From positions 6,572,001 to 6,636,000 of the forward strand of contig OY969783.1 in the NCBI GenBank assembly GCA_963702995.1: a stretch of 64,000 nucleotides of DNA. Reading direction: 5' to 3'. This document shows positions 1 through 9,278 of the stretch, one piece after another. Within the stretch, counting starts at the first letter, position 1. Each line of letters opens with the position of its first letter. Below the pieces are notes generated by a model. That model saw nothing but the letters and a program-made list of their open reading frames with translations. It was not told the origin of the DNA and did not search any database. The DNA comes from MFD04580-c1 sp963702995. Its GTDB lineage: Bacteria > Planctomycetota > Phycisphaerae > Tepidisphaerales > Tepidisphaeraceae. The translations under genes were made by a program, and so were the position numbers.

Positions 1-3000
1 CCACCGGATCGGCCGTCAGGAAGGTCGCCTATGACGGGGCCGGCCGCGCCGTCCAGAGCTTCATCACCGACGGCGGCGGCGACACGACCTGGGCCGACGC
101 CGCCAATGTCACCGGCGACGCAGTGCTGACTGAATCCGATGTCACCTACGACCCCAACGGCTCCGCCCTGTTCACGGTCTCCAAGGATCGCCTGCCTGGC
201 GCCACCGCGACCGGCGCGCTCGACGCTACCAGCGCCCGGGTCAGCTACGCGGCCGCCTGGTACGACCTGGCCGACCGCATGACCGCCTCCGAAAGCGTCG
301 GCACCAACGGCGGCACGCCCTGGACGCGGCCCGCCAGCCCCGACGCCCGCGATGCATCGCACCTCGTGCAGACCCAGAGCTACGACGCCGCCGGCAACGT
401 CGCCACCACCACCGACCCCCTCGGCGTCATCAGCAAGGCCACCTACGACGCGCTCGGCCGCGTAACCACCAGCATCGACAATTTTACTGGCGCCGCCCCC
501 ACCAACGCCGCCGACCAGACGACCACTTACACCCACGACGGCGGCGATAACATCCTGACCCGCGCCGCCGTAATGCCCGCCGGCACGCCAAGCCAGGTCA
601 CCCGCTACGTCTACGGCGTCTCGACCGCGTCGGGGAGCCCGGTCAGCTCCAACGACCTGCTGGCGGCCGTCCAATACCCCGACGCCTCCACCGGCGCTCC
701 CAGCACCACCAACGCCGTCCATTACGGGTACGACGCACTGGGCGAAACGCTCATGAGAACCGACCCCAACGGCACGACCCACGGCTACGCCTACGACAGC
801 CTCGGCCGCGTCACCACCGACACGGTCACGGCGCTGGGCGCCGGCGTCGACGGCTCGACCGCCAGGCTCGCGTATGCCTACAACAGCCAGGGCGGCCTCG
901 ATACCGCCACCTCCTACGACGCGGCCGGCAACGCCCTCACCCAGGTCAAAGACGCCTACAACGGCCTTGGCCAGCTCACCAGCGAGGCCCAATCCCACTC
1001 CGGCGCCGTCTCGTCCGCCACGCAGACCGTCGGCTATTCCTACAGCGACCTTCCCCACGGCAGCCGCCTGACCACGCTGACCAGCCCGAACGGCCAGTCG
1101 GTCCTCTACGGCTACAACAGCGGCCTGGACGACACCATCGGCCGCGTCAGCTACCTGGCCGATGCCGGGACCGCCAGCCACTTCGTCGATTACACGTACC
1201 TGGGCGCCGGTCCGGTCGTCGGGCAGGCGCAGGGGAACGGCGTCACGCTCACCACCGGCCTGGACACCTTCGGACGCGTCGCCGACGTGAACTACACCAC
1301 GGCCGCCGGCGCCTCCACCGACCACTTCCAATACACCTACGACGCTAACGGCAACGTCCTGACCAAGAACAACGTCGTCCTGCCAAGCTCCAGCGAGCTG
1401 TACACCTATGACGCGCTCGATCGCCTGACGACCTTCGCCCGCGGCACGCTCTCGGCCAGCACCGCCGGCGGGCCGCTCGACACCATCGTCAGCCCCACGC
1501 ACAGCCAGAGCTGGGCGCTCGACGCCGTCGGCAACCAATCGTCGGTCACCACCGACGGAACGACCGCCGCCCGGGCGAGCAACGCCCGCAACCAGCTCGC
1601 GGCCGCCGGCGGCAATACGCTCGCCTACGACCCCAACGGCAACACCCTCACCGACGCCTCCGGCAAACAGTACGTCTACGACGCCTGGGATCGCCCCGTC
1701 ACGGTGAAGGACGCATCGGGGAACGTGATCGAGACCTACCGCTACGACGCGTTGGGGGAGCGGGTGACCGAGTCCCCGGCCGCCGGGGCGGCCACGGACC
1801 TGTACTACTCCGATGCTGGCCAGGTGATCGAGGAGCGCCAGGGGGGGCAGGGGGGCGTGACGACGGCGCGGGATGTCTGGGGCATCACTTACGTGAACGA
1901 CCTCGTCGTGAGGGACCAAAGCACCACGACGCCCGGCACGCTCGACCAGCGGCTGTACGCCCAGCACGACGCGAACTTCAACACCACCGCCTTGACCGAC
2001 GGCTCGGGCAATGTCGTCGAGCGATACCAGTACGACCCGTACGGCGCGGTGACGGTGCTGAACGCGGACGGGACGGTTAAAGGGGACGGAACGTACGCGT
2101 CGAGCCAGTACCACGTCCCGACGCTATTCCAGGGGATGCGGCTGGACGGGGTGACGGGCCACTACCGGACGCCGAACCGGGACTACGACCCGGCGACGGG
2201 GACGTGGCTGGAGGCGGACCCGGCGGGGTACATTGATGGGAGCAGCCGATATCAGTTCACGCGGAGCGGGCCGGTGTCGGGGACGGACCCGAGCGGATTG
2301 CTTACTTCGCAGATTTTTAATTGGGCTGCGGACACCATACAAATCCCAGCCATCAATTACCTCGCCGACAAGACTGGATCAGAATCGATTCGGGTTTACG
2401 GACTTGCATATGTTGAATTCAGTAGATCCGTCGCCCGCAGCACGGACGGCATACGTGGTTTGGCCGACGCCGGGCGGAAGGGAGTGGCGGACTTCAGCGC
2501 AAATCGGTCGAGCGGAAGCAACATCGTTGCATCAGCGACCTACTCGCTTGTCGATAACGCCCCGATCCTCAACATTCCATCGACCGCCGTGAAAGTGGTG
2601 ACGGGGCGCGAGTGGCAAGGGACAAACAAAGGTGAGAAGCTTTCGAATTTGGAGCGAGTGACTAACGGATTCAGCGTTGTTGGGCAATGCCTGCTTCTCG
2701 CAGCCGACGCAGCTAAGGCGCCTGCGGCCGATGTCGAAGGCGCGACGAATACCCCGGCCGCCAGACCTACGTGCTTCGTCGCCGGAACAATGGTCATGAT
2801 GGCGGATGATGAAGGCGAAGCGGTCGCGACGGAGCCCGTCTCCGCCGAAGTCGCTCTGGCCGAAGAGGATGAAGCAGGGGACCTCTACTATGCGGCCCTC
2901 GCGCTCGGGGTCGGCGTCGCGGGGGCCGCGATCCTCTTCGGTGTCGAGCAAGCGAGATTCGTCGGAAAGGCGAATCGGATACTGGCAGGTTTCGAGCCGA

Positions 3001-3044
3001 TTGAGCTCGGTCTGCCGTCAGGGTTCAAGCCCGTCATCCCGTAG
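1..3044 (+). CDS. RHS repeat protein, 3' part, ending in the N-terminal piece of a HINT domain
   Basis: This is the C-terminal part of a large RHS/YD-repeat protein; the frame is open from base 3, so the start lies outside the window. Many YD repeats are visible ('YDALGRVTT', 'YDAAGNV', 'YDPYGAV'), and the RHS core ends near 2290 with 'RDYDPATGTWLEADPAGY' followed by 'DPSGL'. RHS cores form a shell around a C-terminal toxin. After the core comes a linker of about 160 residues, then 'CFVAGTMVMM' (Cys codon 2772-2774). That is the opening block of a HINT (intein/Hedgehog-like) autoprocessing domain. A hydrophobic segment follows ('YYAALALGVGVAGAAILFGV', about 2884-2943), and the protein stops at 3042-3044 without the rest of the HINT fold. 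The missing half is encoded by the next gene. The core and linker are duplicated at 5341-6650. The RHS assignment is firm; the idea of a split HINT is inference. Confidence 0.9.
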   Translation, partial: TGSAVRKVAYDGAGRAVQSFITDGGGDTTWADAANVTGDAVLTESDVTYDPNGSALFTVSKDRLPGATATGALDATSARVSYAAAWYDLADRMTASESVGTNGGTPWTRPASPDARDASHLVQTQSYDAAGNVATTTDPLGVISKATYDALGRVTTSIDNFTGAAPTNAADQTTTYTHDGGDNILTRAAVMPAGTPSQVTRYVYGVSTASGSPVSSNDLLAAVQYPDASTGAPSTTNAVHYGYDALGETLMRTDPNGTTHGYAYDSLGRVTTDTVTALGAGVDGSTARLAYAYNSQGGLDTATSYDAAGNALTQVKDAYNGLGQLTSEAQSHSGAVSSATQTVGYSYSDLPHGSRLTTLTSPNGQSVLYGYNSGLDDTIGRVSYLADAGTASHFVDYTYLGAGPVVGQAQGNGVTLTTGLDTFGRVADVNYTTAAGASTDHFQYTYDANGNVLTKNNVVLPSSSELYTYDALDRLTTFARGTLSASTAGGPLDTIVSPTHSQSWALDAVGNQSSVTTDGTTAARASNARNQLAAAGGNTLAYDPNGNTLTDASGKQYVYDAWDRPVTVKDASGNVIETYRYDALGERVTESPAAGAATDLYYSDAGQVIEERQGGQGGVTTARDVWGITYVNDLVVRDQSTTTPGTLDQRLYAQHDANFNTTALTDGSGNVVERYQYDPYGAVTVLNADGTVKGDGTYASSQYHVPTLFQGMRLDGVTGHYRTPNRDYDPATGTWLEADPAGYIDGSSRYQFTRSGPVSGTDPSGLLTSQIFNWAADTIQIPAINYLADKTGSESIRVYGLAYVEFSRSVARSTDGIRGLADAGRKGVADFSANRSSGSNIVASATYSLVDNAPILNIPSTAVKVVTGREWQGTNKGEKLSNLERVTNGFSVVGQCLLLAADAAKAPAADVEGATNTPAARPTCFVAGTMVMMADDEGEAVATEPVSAEVALAEEDEAGDLYYAALALGVGVAGAAILFGVEQARFVGKANRILAGFEPIELGLPSGFKPVIP

Positions 3045-3105
3045 GAATTTAGAGCGGTCCTCGATATCGGTTCGACGCGAGTAGGCGAGACACAAGGAGT
3101 TAGAG

Positions 3106-4560
3106 ATGCGCCGTAAATATTGCGACCCAGCGAGCACATCTTCGCGTGGAGGGTTCGTCAGGTTATCGCTCGTTTGGCTGCTCGCTTTCGGATTGATAGG
3201 GGCGTGGCTTCTCTACCGTGCAAGCCAACGGCCAGTGGAGCGCGTCGCATCACCACGCCTGCTTCGTGATCAGCTGACAGTGGTCTCAGCCACCGGCGTT
3301 CAACACGCCGCGTCCCCAAACCGATCTCGCGACAAGAAGATCGAGGACGTGAAAGCTGGCGACCATGTCTGGGCTTACGACATTCGTACGGGCGCGTGGG
3401 AATCCAAGCCGGTGTTGCGCCCGCTGGTGCATGACTACGACGGCGATTTGGTCACCATTGAGATTGGCGGCCGCAGCATCGGCGCGACCGGAAATCATCC
3501 GTTCTGGGTCGTGGGCGGACAGGGCCTTCGGGACCGTCCGCAGGCGAACGACGTCCCGGCGGAAGACCTGGCCGCAGCACTATCGGGCCGTCGCGGGCGA
3601 TGGATCGAAGCACGCGAGCTTCAAGCGGGCGACTTGCTCGTCGCGCGCGACGGGTCCGCGATGCCCGTCGAGTTGGTTCAGGTCACCCGCACGCGACAGA
3701 AGGTGTTCAACCTCCAGGTCGCAGACCTGCATACTTACGCGGTTTCCGACCTGGGGATTGCGGTACACAACAAGCCGTGCTTCCCGCCGGGAACCTTGAT
3801 TTTCATGGGGGACGGCAGCACCAAGCCCATCGAGCAAGTTAAGTTGGGCGACCGCGTGCTGGCGGCCGACCCGGAGGAGCTCGGTTCCGTTCAACCGCAT
3901 GAGGTCGTCGGCCTGATCCGGGACTTCGCCGGCTCGTTAATCCACATATCGATGGTGACGCGGGACGGCGAGTCTTGCGAACTGACACCGACGCGGTATC
4001 ACCCTTGTTGGACGAGCACTCGGGGATGGGTCGAAGCTCAGGATCTGATTCCCGGCGACGTGCTTCGAGATGCACAATATCGACCGCTGACCGTGACGGC
4101 GATTTGGATCGAGAATCGGTTCATCCGCAGTTACAACCTGAGCGTTGACGAAGTTCACACCTTTTTTGCACTGGCCAGCGATAGAACGACGGTACTGGTA
4201 CATAATGCAGATGTACCAGGCCAAAACTATTTCCCTTGGTATACACCGAGCAGCCATGGGAATGCGATTAACAGCGGTGAAACCACCTATCTCTACCGCC
4301 TCCAAACGAAACCTGGAGGCCAATTGATGAAGTGGGGAGTTACCATTGAGCAACCCATCGAAGATCGGTATTCTTCTGATTTTCTGAAAGGGCGAGAGAT
4401 GATCCCGATCGACCAAGGGACACGCGAGGACATGCTTAGGGCCGAACGATTCTTGACCGAGACCAGACCTGGGCCGTTAAACAATGAGAAGTGGGCGGGT
4501 CTACGCGAGAATGAGCCTGTCGAATTGACTTTAAACGGAAAGGCAATGCCAAAAAGCTAG
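3106..4560 (+). CDS. Membrane-anchored tandem HINT domains with C-terminal URI/GIY-YIG-like toxin
   Basis: The protein has 484 residues. The start is fixed by AAGGAG at 3094-3099, six bases before the ATG. Residues about 18-38 form one membrane segment ('LSLVWLLAFGLIGAWLLYRA'). Residues about 62-222 are the body of a HINT domain ('IEDVKAGDHVWAYD', 'TGNHPFW', 'GIAVHN') but lack the usual N-terminal Cys block, which sits at the end of the preceding RHS protein. Cys225 opens a second, complete HINT ('CFPPGTLIFMGDGS', 'IEQVKLGDRVLA', ending 'VLVHNA' near residue 368). The last ~115 residues ('TTYLYRL', 'MKWGVT', an E in 'RAERFL', 'GPLNNEKWAG') resemble the URI-fold (GIY-YIG nuclease-like) toxin pattern; this match is from memory and moderate. 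A HINT is expected to release the toxin. A candidate immunity gene starts at the next base. Confidence 0.8.
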   Translation: MRRKYCDPASTSSRGGFVRLSLVWLLAFGLIGAWLLYRASQRPVERVASPRLLRDQLTVVSATGVQHAASPNRSRDKKIEDVKAGDHVWAYDIRTGAWESKPVLRPLVHDYDGDLVTIEIGGRSIGATGNHPFWVVGGQGLRDRPQANDVPAEDLAAALSGRRGRWIEARELQAGDLLVARDGSAMPVELVQVTRTRQKVFNLQVADLHTYAVSDLGIAVHNKPCFPPGTLIFMGDGSTKPIEQVKLGDRVLAADPEELGSVQPHEVVGLIRDFAGSLIHISMVTRDGESCELTPTRYHPCWTSTRGWVEAQDLIPGDVLRDAQYRPLTVTAIWIENRFIRSYNLSVDEVHTFFALASDRTTVLVHNADVPGQNYFPWYTPSSHGNAINSGETTYLYRLQTKPGGQLMKWGVTIEQPIEDRYSSDFLKGREMIPIDQGTREDMLRAERFLTETRPGPLNNEKWAGLRENEPVELTLNGKAMPKS

Positions 4561-5151
4561 ATGGTACTCCGCCTCGCCCGACCTTTTTACCCTGTGACAC
4601 TGGAAAACGCTATGGTAAATTGGGATTCGCCGAGTGATCATCGCCGCCCGCCGTCACGTTATGTTCCGTTTTCAGCTAATGCCCGGCTGCTGCTTCCGGA
4701 TGATTTCTTCTGGAGCTGCGAAGATTTTTACTCTCCTAATGGAAATGACTCGGGAGCAGATGTTCTCAATAGCTACCGAAAATGGAGAGTGAACAACTCA
4801 AAATCTTAGCGTGAGGAGTTCTTTGAAAACTTAGTGCGAGAATGGGGATTTCCTTCGGACTGGCTCGTTGAATCGAATACGATTTTTGACCCAAGTGTTC
4901 ACGACAACAGACAAGTTCTCTTGAGCTCGTTCGACCAAGCACTAATCGGGTTTGGATTCGCACAAATTTTGGTTGACGGCGATATTGACGGCACCCTTGC
5001 GCGTCGCGTGCTCCTAGCACTAGATCGTCGAAGGCAACATGCCATCAGCGATACTGGGAAACATCCTCGATGGTCGGAACAGTCCAATGGGGTGCTCGCA
5101 AGCTTGAATCGAATGTATAATGCAATCGAGCGTATTGCGCGAATTGCCTGA
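4561..5151 (+). pseudogene. Candidate immunity gene with an in-frame TAG stop
   Basis: The ATG begins at the base immediately after the toxin's TAG stop (TAGATG), the usual place for a toxin's cognate immunity gene. The frame runs 82 codons ('LLLPDDFFWSCEDFYSPNGN', 'GADVLNSYRKWR') to a TAG at 4807-4809. It then continues open in the same frame for 114 more codons ('EEFFENLVREWGFPSDWLVE', 'VLASLNRMYNAIERI') to the stop at 5149-5151. The composition is unlike the surrounding GC-rich RHS DNA: it is visibly more AT-rich, as is common for horizontally acquired toxin/immunity tips. I do not recognise the family. Options are a true nonsense mutation, readthrough of the TAG, a sequencing error, or a genuinely short 82-residue protein. 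The joined length (~196 residues) suits an immunity protein. Confidence 0.55.
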
Positions 5152-5193
5152 CGCCACATCGGGAGCTACGGTTGATGCGTCTCGTCCGACACG

Positions 5194-7685
5194 GTGTGGA
5201 GTCGAAAGAATGCGATCATTGGTGCCGGCCGACGTCACCTCGTACGCCTGTACGGACGGCACCGGCGCCCGAACGACCTCTTACGGCTACGCCTAGTACG
5301 GGAACATGAACCATTTCAATCAGTCAACGTCACCGCGCCCACGCTTTCCGCGTCCACCGCCGGCGGGCCGCTCGACACCGTCGCCAGCCCCGCCCACAGC
5401 CAGAGCTGGTCGCTCGACGCCGCCGGCAACCAGTCGTCAGTTACCACCGACGGCATGGCCGCCGCCCGGTCGAGCAACGCCCGCAATCAGCTCGCGGCCG
5501 CCGGCGGCAATACGCTCGCCTACGACCCCAACGGCAACACCCTCACCGACGCCTCCGGCAAACAGTACGTCTACGACGCCTGGGATCGCCCCGTCACGGT
5601 GAAGGACGCCTCGGGGAACGTGATCGAGACTTACCGCTACGACGCGAAGGGGGAGCGGATGACCGAGTCCCCGGCCGCCGGGGCGGCCACGGACCTGTAC
5701 TACTCCGATGCCGGCCAGGTGATCGAGGAGCGCCAGGGGGGCGTAACGACGGCGCGAAACGTCTGGGGCATCACCTACGTGAACGACCTGGTCGTGCGGG
5801 AGCAGAGCACCACCACCCCCGGCACGCTCGACCAGCGGCGGTACGTCCAGCACGACGCGAACTTCAATACCACCGCCCTGACCGACAGCTCCGGCAATGT
5901 CGTCGAGCGGTACCAGTACGACCCGTACGGCGCGATGACGGTGCTGAACGCGGACGGGACGGTCAAAGGGGACGGGACGTACGGATCGAGCCAGTACCAC
6001 GTCCCGACGCTATTCCAGGGGATGCGGCTGGACGGGGTGACGGGCCACTACCGGACGCCGAACCGGGACTATGACCCGGCGACGGGGACGTGGCTGGAGG
6101 CGGACCCGGCGGGGTACATTGATGGGAGCAGCCGATATCAGTTCACGAGGAGCGGGCCGGCTGTCGGGGATGGATCCGAGCGGGCTACTCATGTCGCAAG
6201 GAGTCGAGTGGTTGGTCGATCATGTTCATGAGCCGATCATTAATGCGATTGCCGATCGAACTGGCATCGAAGACATCAGGGTCTACGGTATCGCGGCCGC
6301 GGAGGCAGGCAAGTCGGTCGCGCGCAGTACCGACGTCATCCGTGGTTTGGCCGACGCCGGACGGAAGGGCGTGGCGGACTTCAGCGCGAATCGCGCGAGT
6401 GGAGATAACGTCCTTGCATCAGCGACCTACTCGATTGTCGATAACACTCCTATCGTCAACATTCCATCGACCGTCGTTAAAGTAGTGACGGGGCGCGAAT
6501 GGCAAGGGACGACCAAAGGCGAGAAGCTTTCGACTTTGGAGCGAACAACAATGGGGTTCTCGGTTGTTGGGCAATCTTTGCTCCTCGCAGCCGATCCAGC
6601 TTCAGCACCCGAGGCCGATGTCGAAGGCGCGACGAATACACCGGCCGCCGAACAAACCAATCTCGGCTGTTTCCGCGAAGGCACGCCGGTTTTGAGCGCC
6701 CGCGGCTTGGAACCGATCGAGCGCATCGCAATCGGCCGCCGCATCGCGGCCGAATCGGACCGCTGTGAAAGGGCGTTTTCTATCAACCCCGACGGGTACC
6801 GCATCTTGCGCCTCGTGTTCGTCAAGGACGGCCAAGAGATTCGCATGGCCTTCCTTCGGCCGGCGAAGCTTGCCGAGGGGTTATGCCACGGCGACAACGT
6901 TGACATCGCGGTTCTTGAGCTTCAAGTTCGAGGCAGCGCCAGAGTGGTTGCAATCGAGCCGTGCCCGACGATTGAGTCGGGGCCGGGATGGGTGGTCACA
7001 GGCTGCTTCAGCAGTTTCAGTGTTGACGTTTGGCAGTTGAAGCTGGCGGGCTTACAGACGCCGTTGGAAGTGACGGGGAATCATCCGATCTTCAGCGAGG
7101 ACGGGCATGACTTCATCTCCGCCTCAATGCTGCGGCCGGGAGAGCGGCTCCGAACACTTGACGGAACCGCGACCGTCGAGTTTATCGCGAAGAAGCCCGG
7201 CCGATGGGAAGTCTTCAACCTTGAGATCCACAGTGCTCATCAGTACCTATGCCTCTGGAATAAATGTTCTTGTTCACAATGCGGGGCCAAACGGCGTGAA
7301 TGGCGTAGTGACGCCCCCAACGATCGAGAGCCCTATACAAACGCCGATCGATCCAGCTATTCCCGGGCGACCCGACCCAGCTTGGTCGATCGACACGAGC
7401 ACATTTTCTGAAGGGGATAAAACGGCGAATGGTGGAATTAGAAATAATGCTGAGTTTTGGAATCAGTGGACTAAGCTCCATCCTGATTCTATTAGCGCCT
7501 CGAATTCATTCCGAATTCAGGAGCTAGGGCTTTCTCCTAAGATCGACCAGACGTGGCTAGGATCATTCCCAGAGCATGCTGGTAATGTTGGAGAAACGCT
7601 CATACATCACCACGTCAATCAAGGACCTATCGCGATACCAGTGCCGGCGAGTACGCACGTCGGATTCGGTCCGCCGTGGCATTGA
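5194..7685 (+). pseudogene. Orphan RHS-core/HINT/toxin cassette, frameshifted twice
   Basis: This is a second, displaced RHS C-terminal cassette. DNA from about 5341 to 6175 is a near copy of 1447-2285 (end of the RHS core), and the linker to about 6650 copies the first locus. No proper N-terminus is present. The core frame breaks near 6161, where this copy has one extra C compared with the first ('ggccggctg' against 'ggccggtg'). The next frame carries the linker and a complete pretoxin HINT ('CFREGTPVLSARG', 'VTGNHPIFSEDG'). Near 7248 a second +1 shift moves the end ('SGINVLVHNAGPNG') into the third frame. The ~130-residue tail ends 'LIHHHVNQGPIAIPVPASTH' and then 'PPWH', a His-rich pattern like HNH-superfamily nuclease toxins; that assignment is tentative. 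It is either a decayed cassette, a reservoir for recombination with the main RHS gene, or an intact one with two sequence errors. A SUKH immunity gene follows 17 bp later. Confidence 0.75.
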
Positions 7686-7702
7686 GCCTTCGGAGAGGTA
7701 AA

Positions 7703-8251
7703 ATGTTGATGACAATTGATGAGCTCCGTCAACGGTTAGAAGAAAAGGCTGCTCACCTAAAGTTCGACATAACTGATATGATTCTTGTCGAGCCGGGTGC
7801 GTCGCGGAAGGCGATTCTCGACGCGGAGGAACGCTTGCACGTGAGCTTTCCTGATGATTTCTCGAAACTGGTTCAGCGATTCGATTTTTCACGATTGAGT
7901 CTGGCGAATCTCATATTCGAATATGGGCATGATCTGGAAAAACTTGTAAATGCAAACTTGGGAATTCCTGCTCCGTGGTGGAGGACAGACGTGCGCTCGT
8001 CAACCCTTCTTTTGGTCGGTACAACTGACGGTCATGCTATATTTCAGTCACTGGCTGATGGGAGGATTATCGCGACAGAAAAAGCTGCCGCAGGCGAAAA
8101 AAGCGAACTAGCTATAGCTGAGAATTTCGAAGAATTGATTAGGTTGGCGGCTTCCCTTTCAATTGGGCATTCGAGGATGGAAAGAATTGAAATAGCTTCG
8201 AAGGCACATGGGTCTCGTTTTTGGAAACAGCTCGCAAATGGCACTGCGTAG
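7703..8251 (+). CDS. SUKH (SMI1/KNR4) family immunity protein
   Basis: The protein has 182 residues. I chose the ATG at 7703 because GGAGAGG lies at 7692-7698; an in-frame ATG two codons later is also possible. The region 'ILDAEERLHVSFPDDFSKLV' near residues 33-52 matches the SUKH pattern (Ile...aE..l...fP.dF..l), a fold used by many immunity proteins against nuclease toxins. It lies 17 bp after the orphan HNH-like toxin on the same strand, so it is most likely that toxin's cognate immunity protein, acting in the cytoplasm by binding the toxin. Base composition is AT-richer than the metabolic genes nearby, in keeping with the mobile toxin/immunity tip. The family call is fairly sure; the pairing is inference from position. 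Confidence 0.72.
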   Translation: MLMTIDELRQRLEEKAAHLKFDITDMILVEPGASRKAILDAEERLHVSFPDDFSKLVQRFDFSRLSLANLIFEYGHDLEKLVNANLGIPAPWWRTDVRSSTLLLVGTTDGHAIFQSLADGRIIATEKAAAGEKSELAIAENFEELIRLAASLSIGHSRMERIEIASKAHGSRFWKQLANGTA

Positions 8252-8577
8252 CGAAGCGGCGGTTGAAGAGGAAACAACAAGGAATGGAACGGTCCCCCAG
8301 CTAGCCCCCCCATATTTCCACGGATCAGGGGTTGATGCCATTAGCGACAGTCGGCTCTCCGCCAAAGTCGCTGGCGAGTGCTCGGACACCCCCACTGAAT
8401 GTGGTCGGCTGCGGGGCGCTCTCGAAGCGCAAACACATCAGGCGAAAATGGTTATGTTACCATTGCCCGCACCGAGTCCGATACACGGCACACCAGGATC
8501 AGCAGATGTGGCGGAGACCCGACAGTCTTGTTTAGTTGAGAGGTCATAAAGGGGCCACCTCCCAATGTGACCGCTCA
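8252..8577. other. Intergenic stretch with no recognised gene
   Basis: No convincing gene is seen. One short forward frame includes a Cys/His cluster ('CGALSKRKH' and 'KWLCYHCPHRVRYTAH') that could be the remnant of a zinc-ribbon protein or transposase, but it has no clear start or family signature. Confidence 0.4.
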
Positions 8578-9265
8578 CGATCTACGGCGTCTCCACCGCG
8601 TCGGGGAGCCCCTTCAGCTCCAATGACCTTCGGGCGGCCGTCCAGTACACCGACGCCTCCACCGGCGCTCCCAGCACCACCAACGCCGATCATTACAGGT
8701 ACTCCGCGCTGGTCGAAACGCTCGCGAGCACCGATCCCAATGGCACCACCCACGCCTACGACAGCCTCGGCCGCGTCACCACCGACACGATTATGGCGCG
8801 AGGCGCCGGCGTTAACGGCTCGACCGCAGGCTCGGCTTCTGACGGGTATTCAGTTCCGCGACTCGCTCTTGGTTAAGGCCGGTCAAGAGATTTGGATGCC
8901 CTTCCTGCGGCCTGCGTCGCTTGCTGAAGAGTTGTCCGGTACGACGCGCTCGGCGGGACGTCATCCACACCGAACCCAACGGCAACATCATCGTTGGACG
9001 ATACGCGTGGTATCGCGGCGCGTCAGCTTCGAATGAGAGGCCGCGTCAAAGCGGTCGCGATCGAGCCGTGCCCGACGATCGAGTCGGGTCGGGATGGATC
9101 GTCATCGGCGGCTCTAGCAGCTTCAGCGTGGGCGTTTTGCGGTTGAACTGGCCGAGCTTGCCGACGCTGTCCCACGTGACGAAGAACCACCAAATCTTCG
9201 TTGCCGCTGGGCTCGCAAGCGCCGTCTGGCCCGCGACGCAAAGTTCCCCGACGCTCTGGGCGTGA
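8578..9265 (+). pseudogene. Decayed third RHS/HINT cassette
   Basis: The segment has two parts. Bases about 8580-8845 resemble 606-870 of the first RHS gene (the 'YGVSTASGSP' region through the 'YDSLGRVTTDT' repeat) but with substitutions and lost blocks. Bases about 8845-9230 resemble the HINT of the orphan cassette (6796-7100): 'KAGQEIWMPFLRPASLAEE' corresponds to 'KDGQEIRMAFLRPAKLAEG', and 'IEPCPTIESG' is shared. The frame changes several times, the catalytic TGNHP motif reads 'TKNHQIF', and no toxin or immunity gene follows. It is best read as the scar of a third cassette. The level of substitution is well above that of the single-base breaks elsewhere, so this decay is probably real. Confidence 0.7.
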
Positions 9266-9278
9266 CCTACAGTCAGGG

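Noticed and set aside
3042..3106. Joining the RHS gene and the HINT gene by assuming one sequencing error
   Set aside because: The RHS frame stops at 3042 and the HINT gene's frame stops at 3082, so at least two changes would be needed, and the HINT gene has its own strong ribosome-binding site.
8332..8535. A short frame with 'CYHCPHR' taken as a transposase zinc ribbon
   Set aside because: Only one Cys/His cluster is visible, with no start signal and no catalytic residues.
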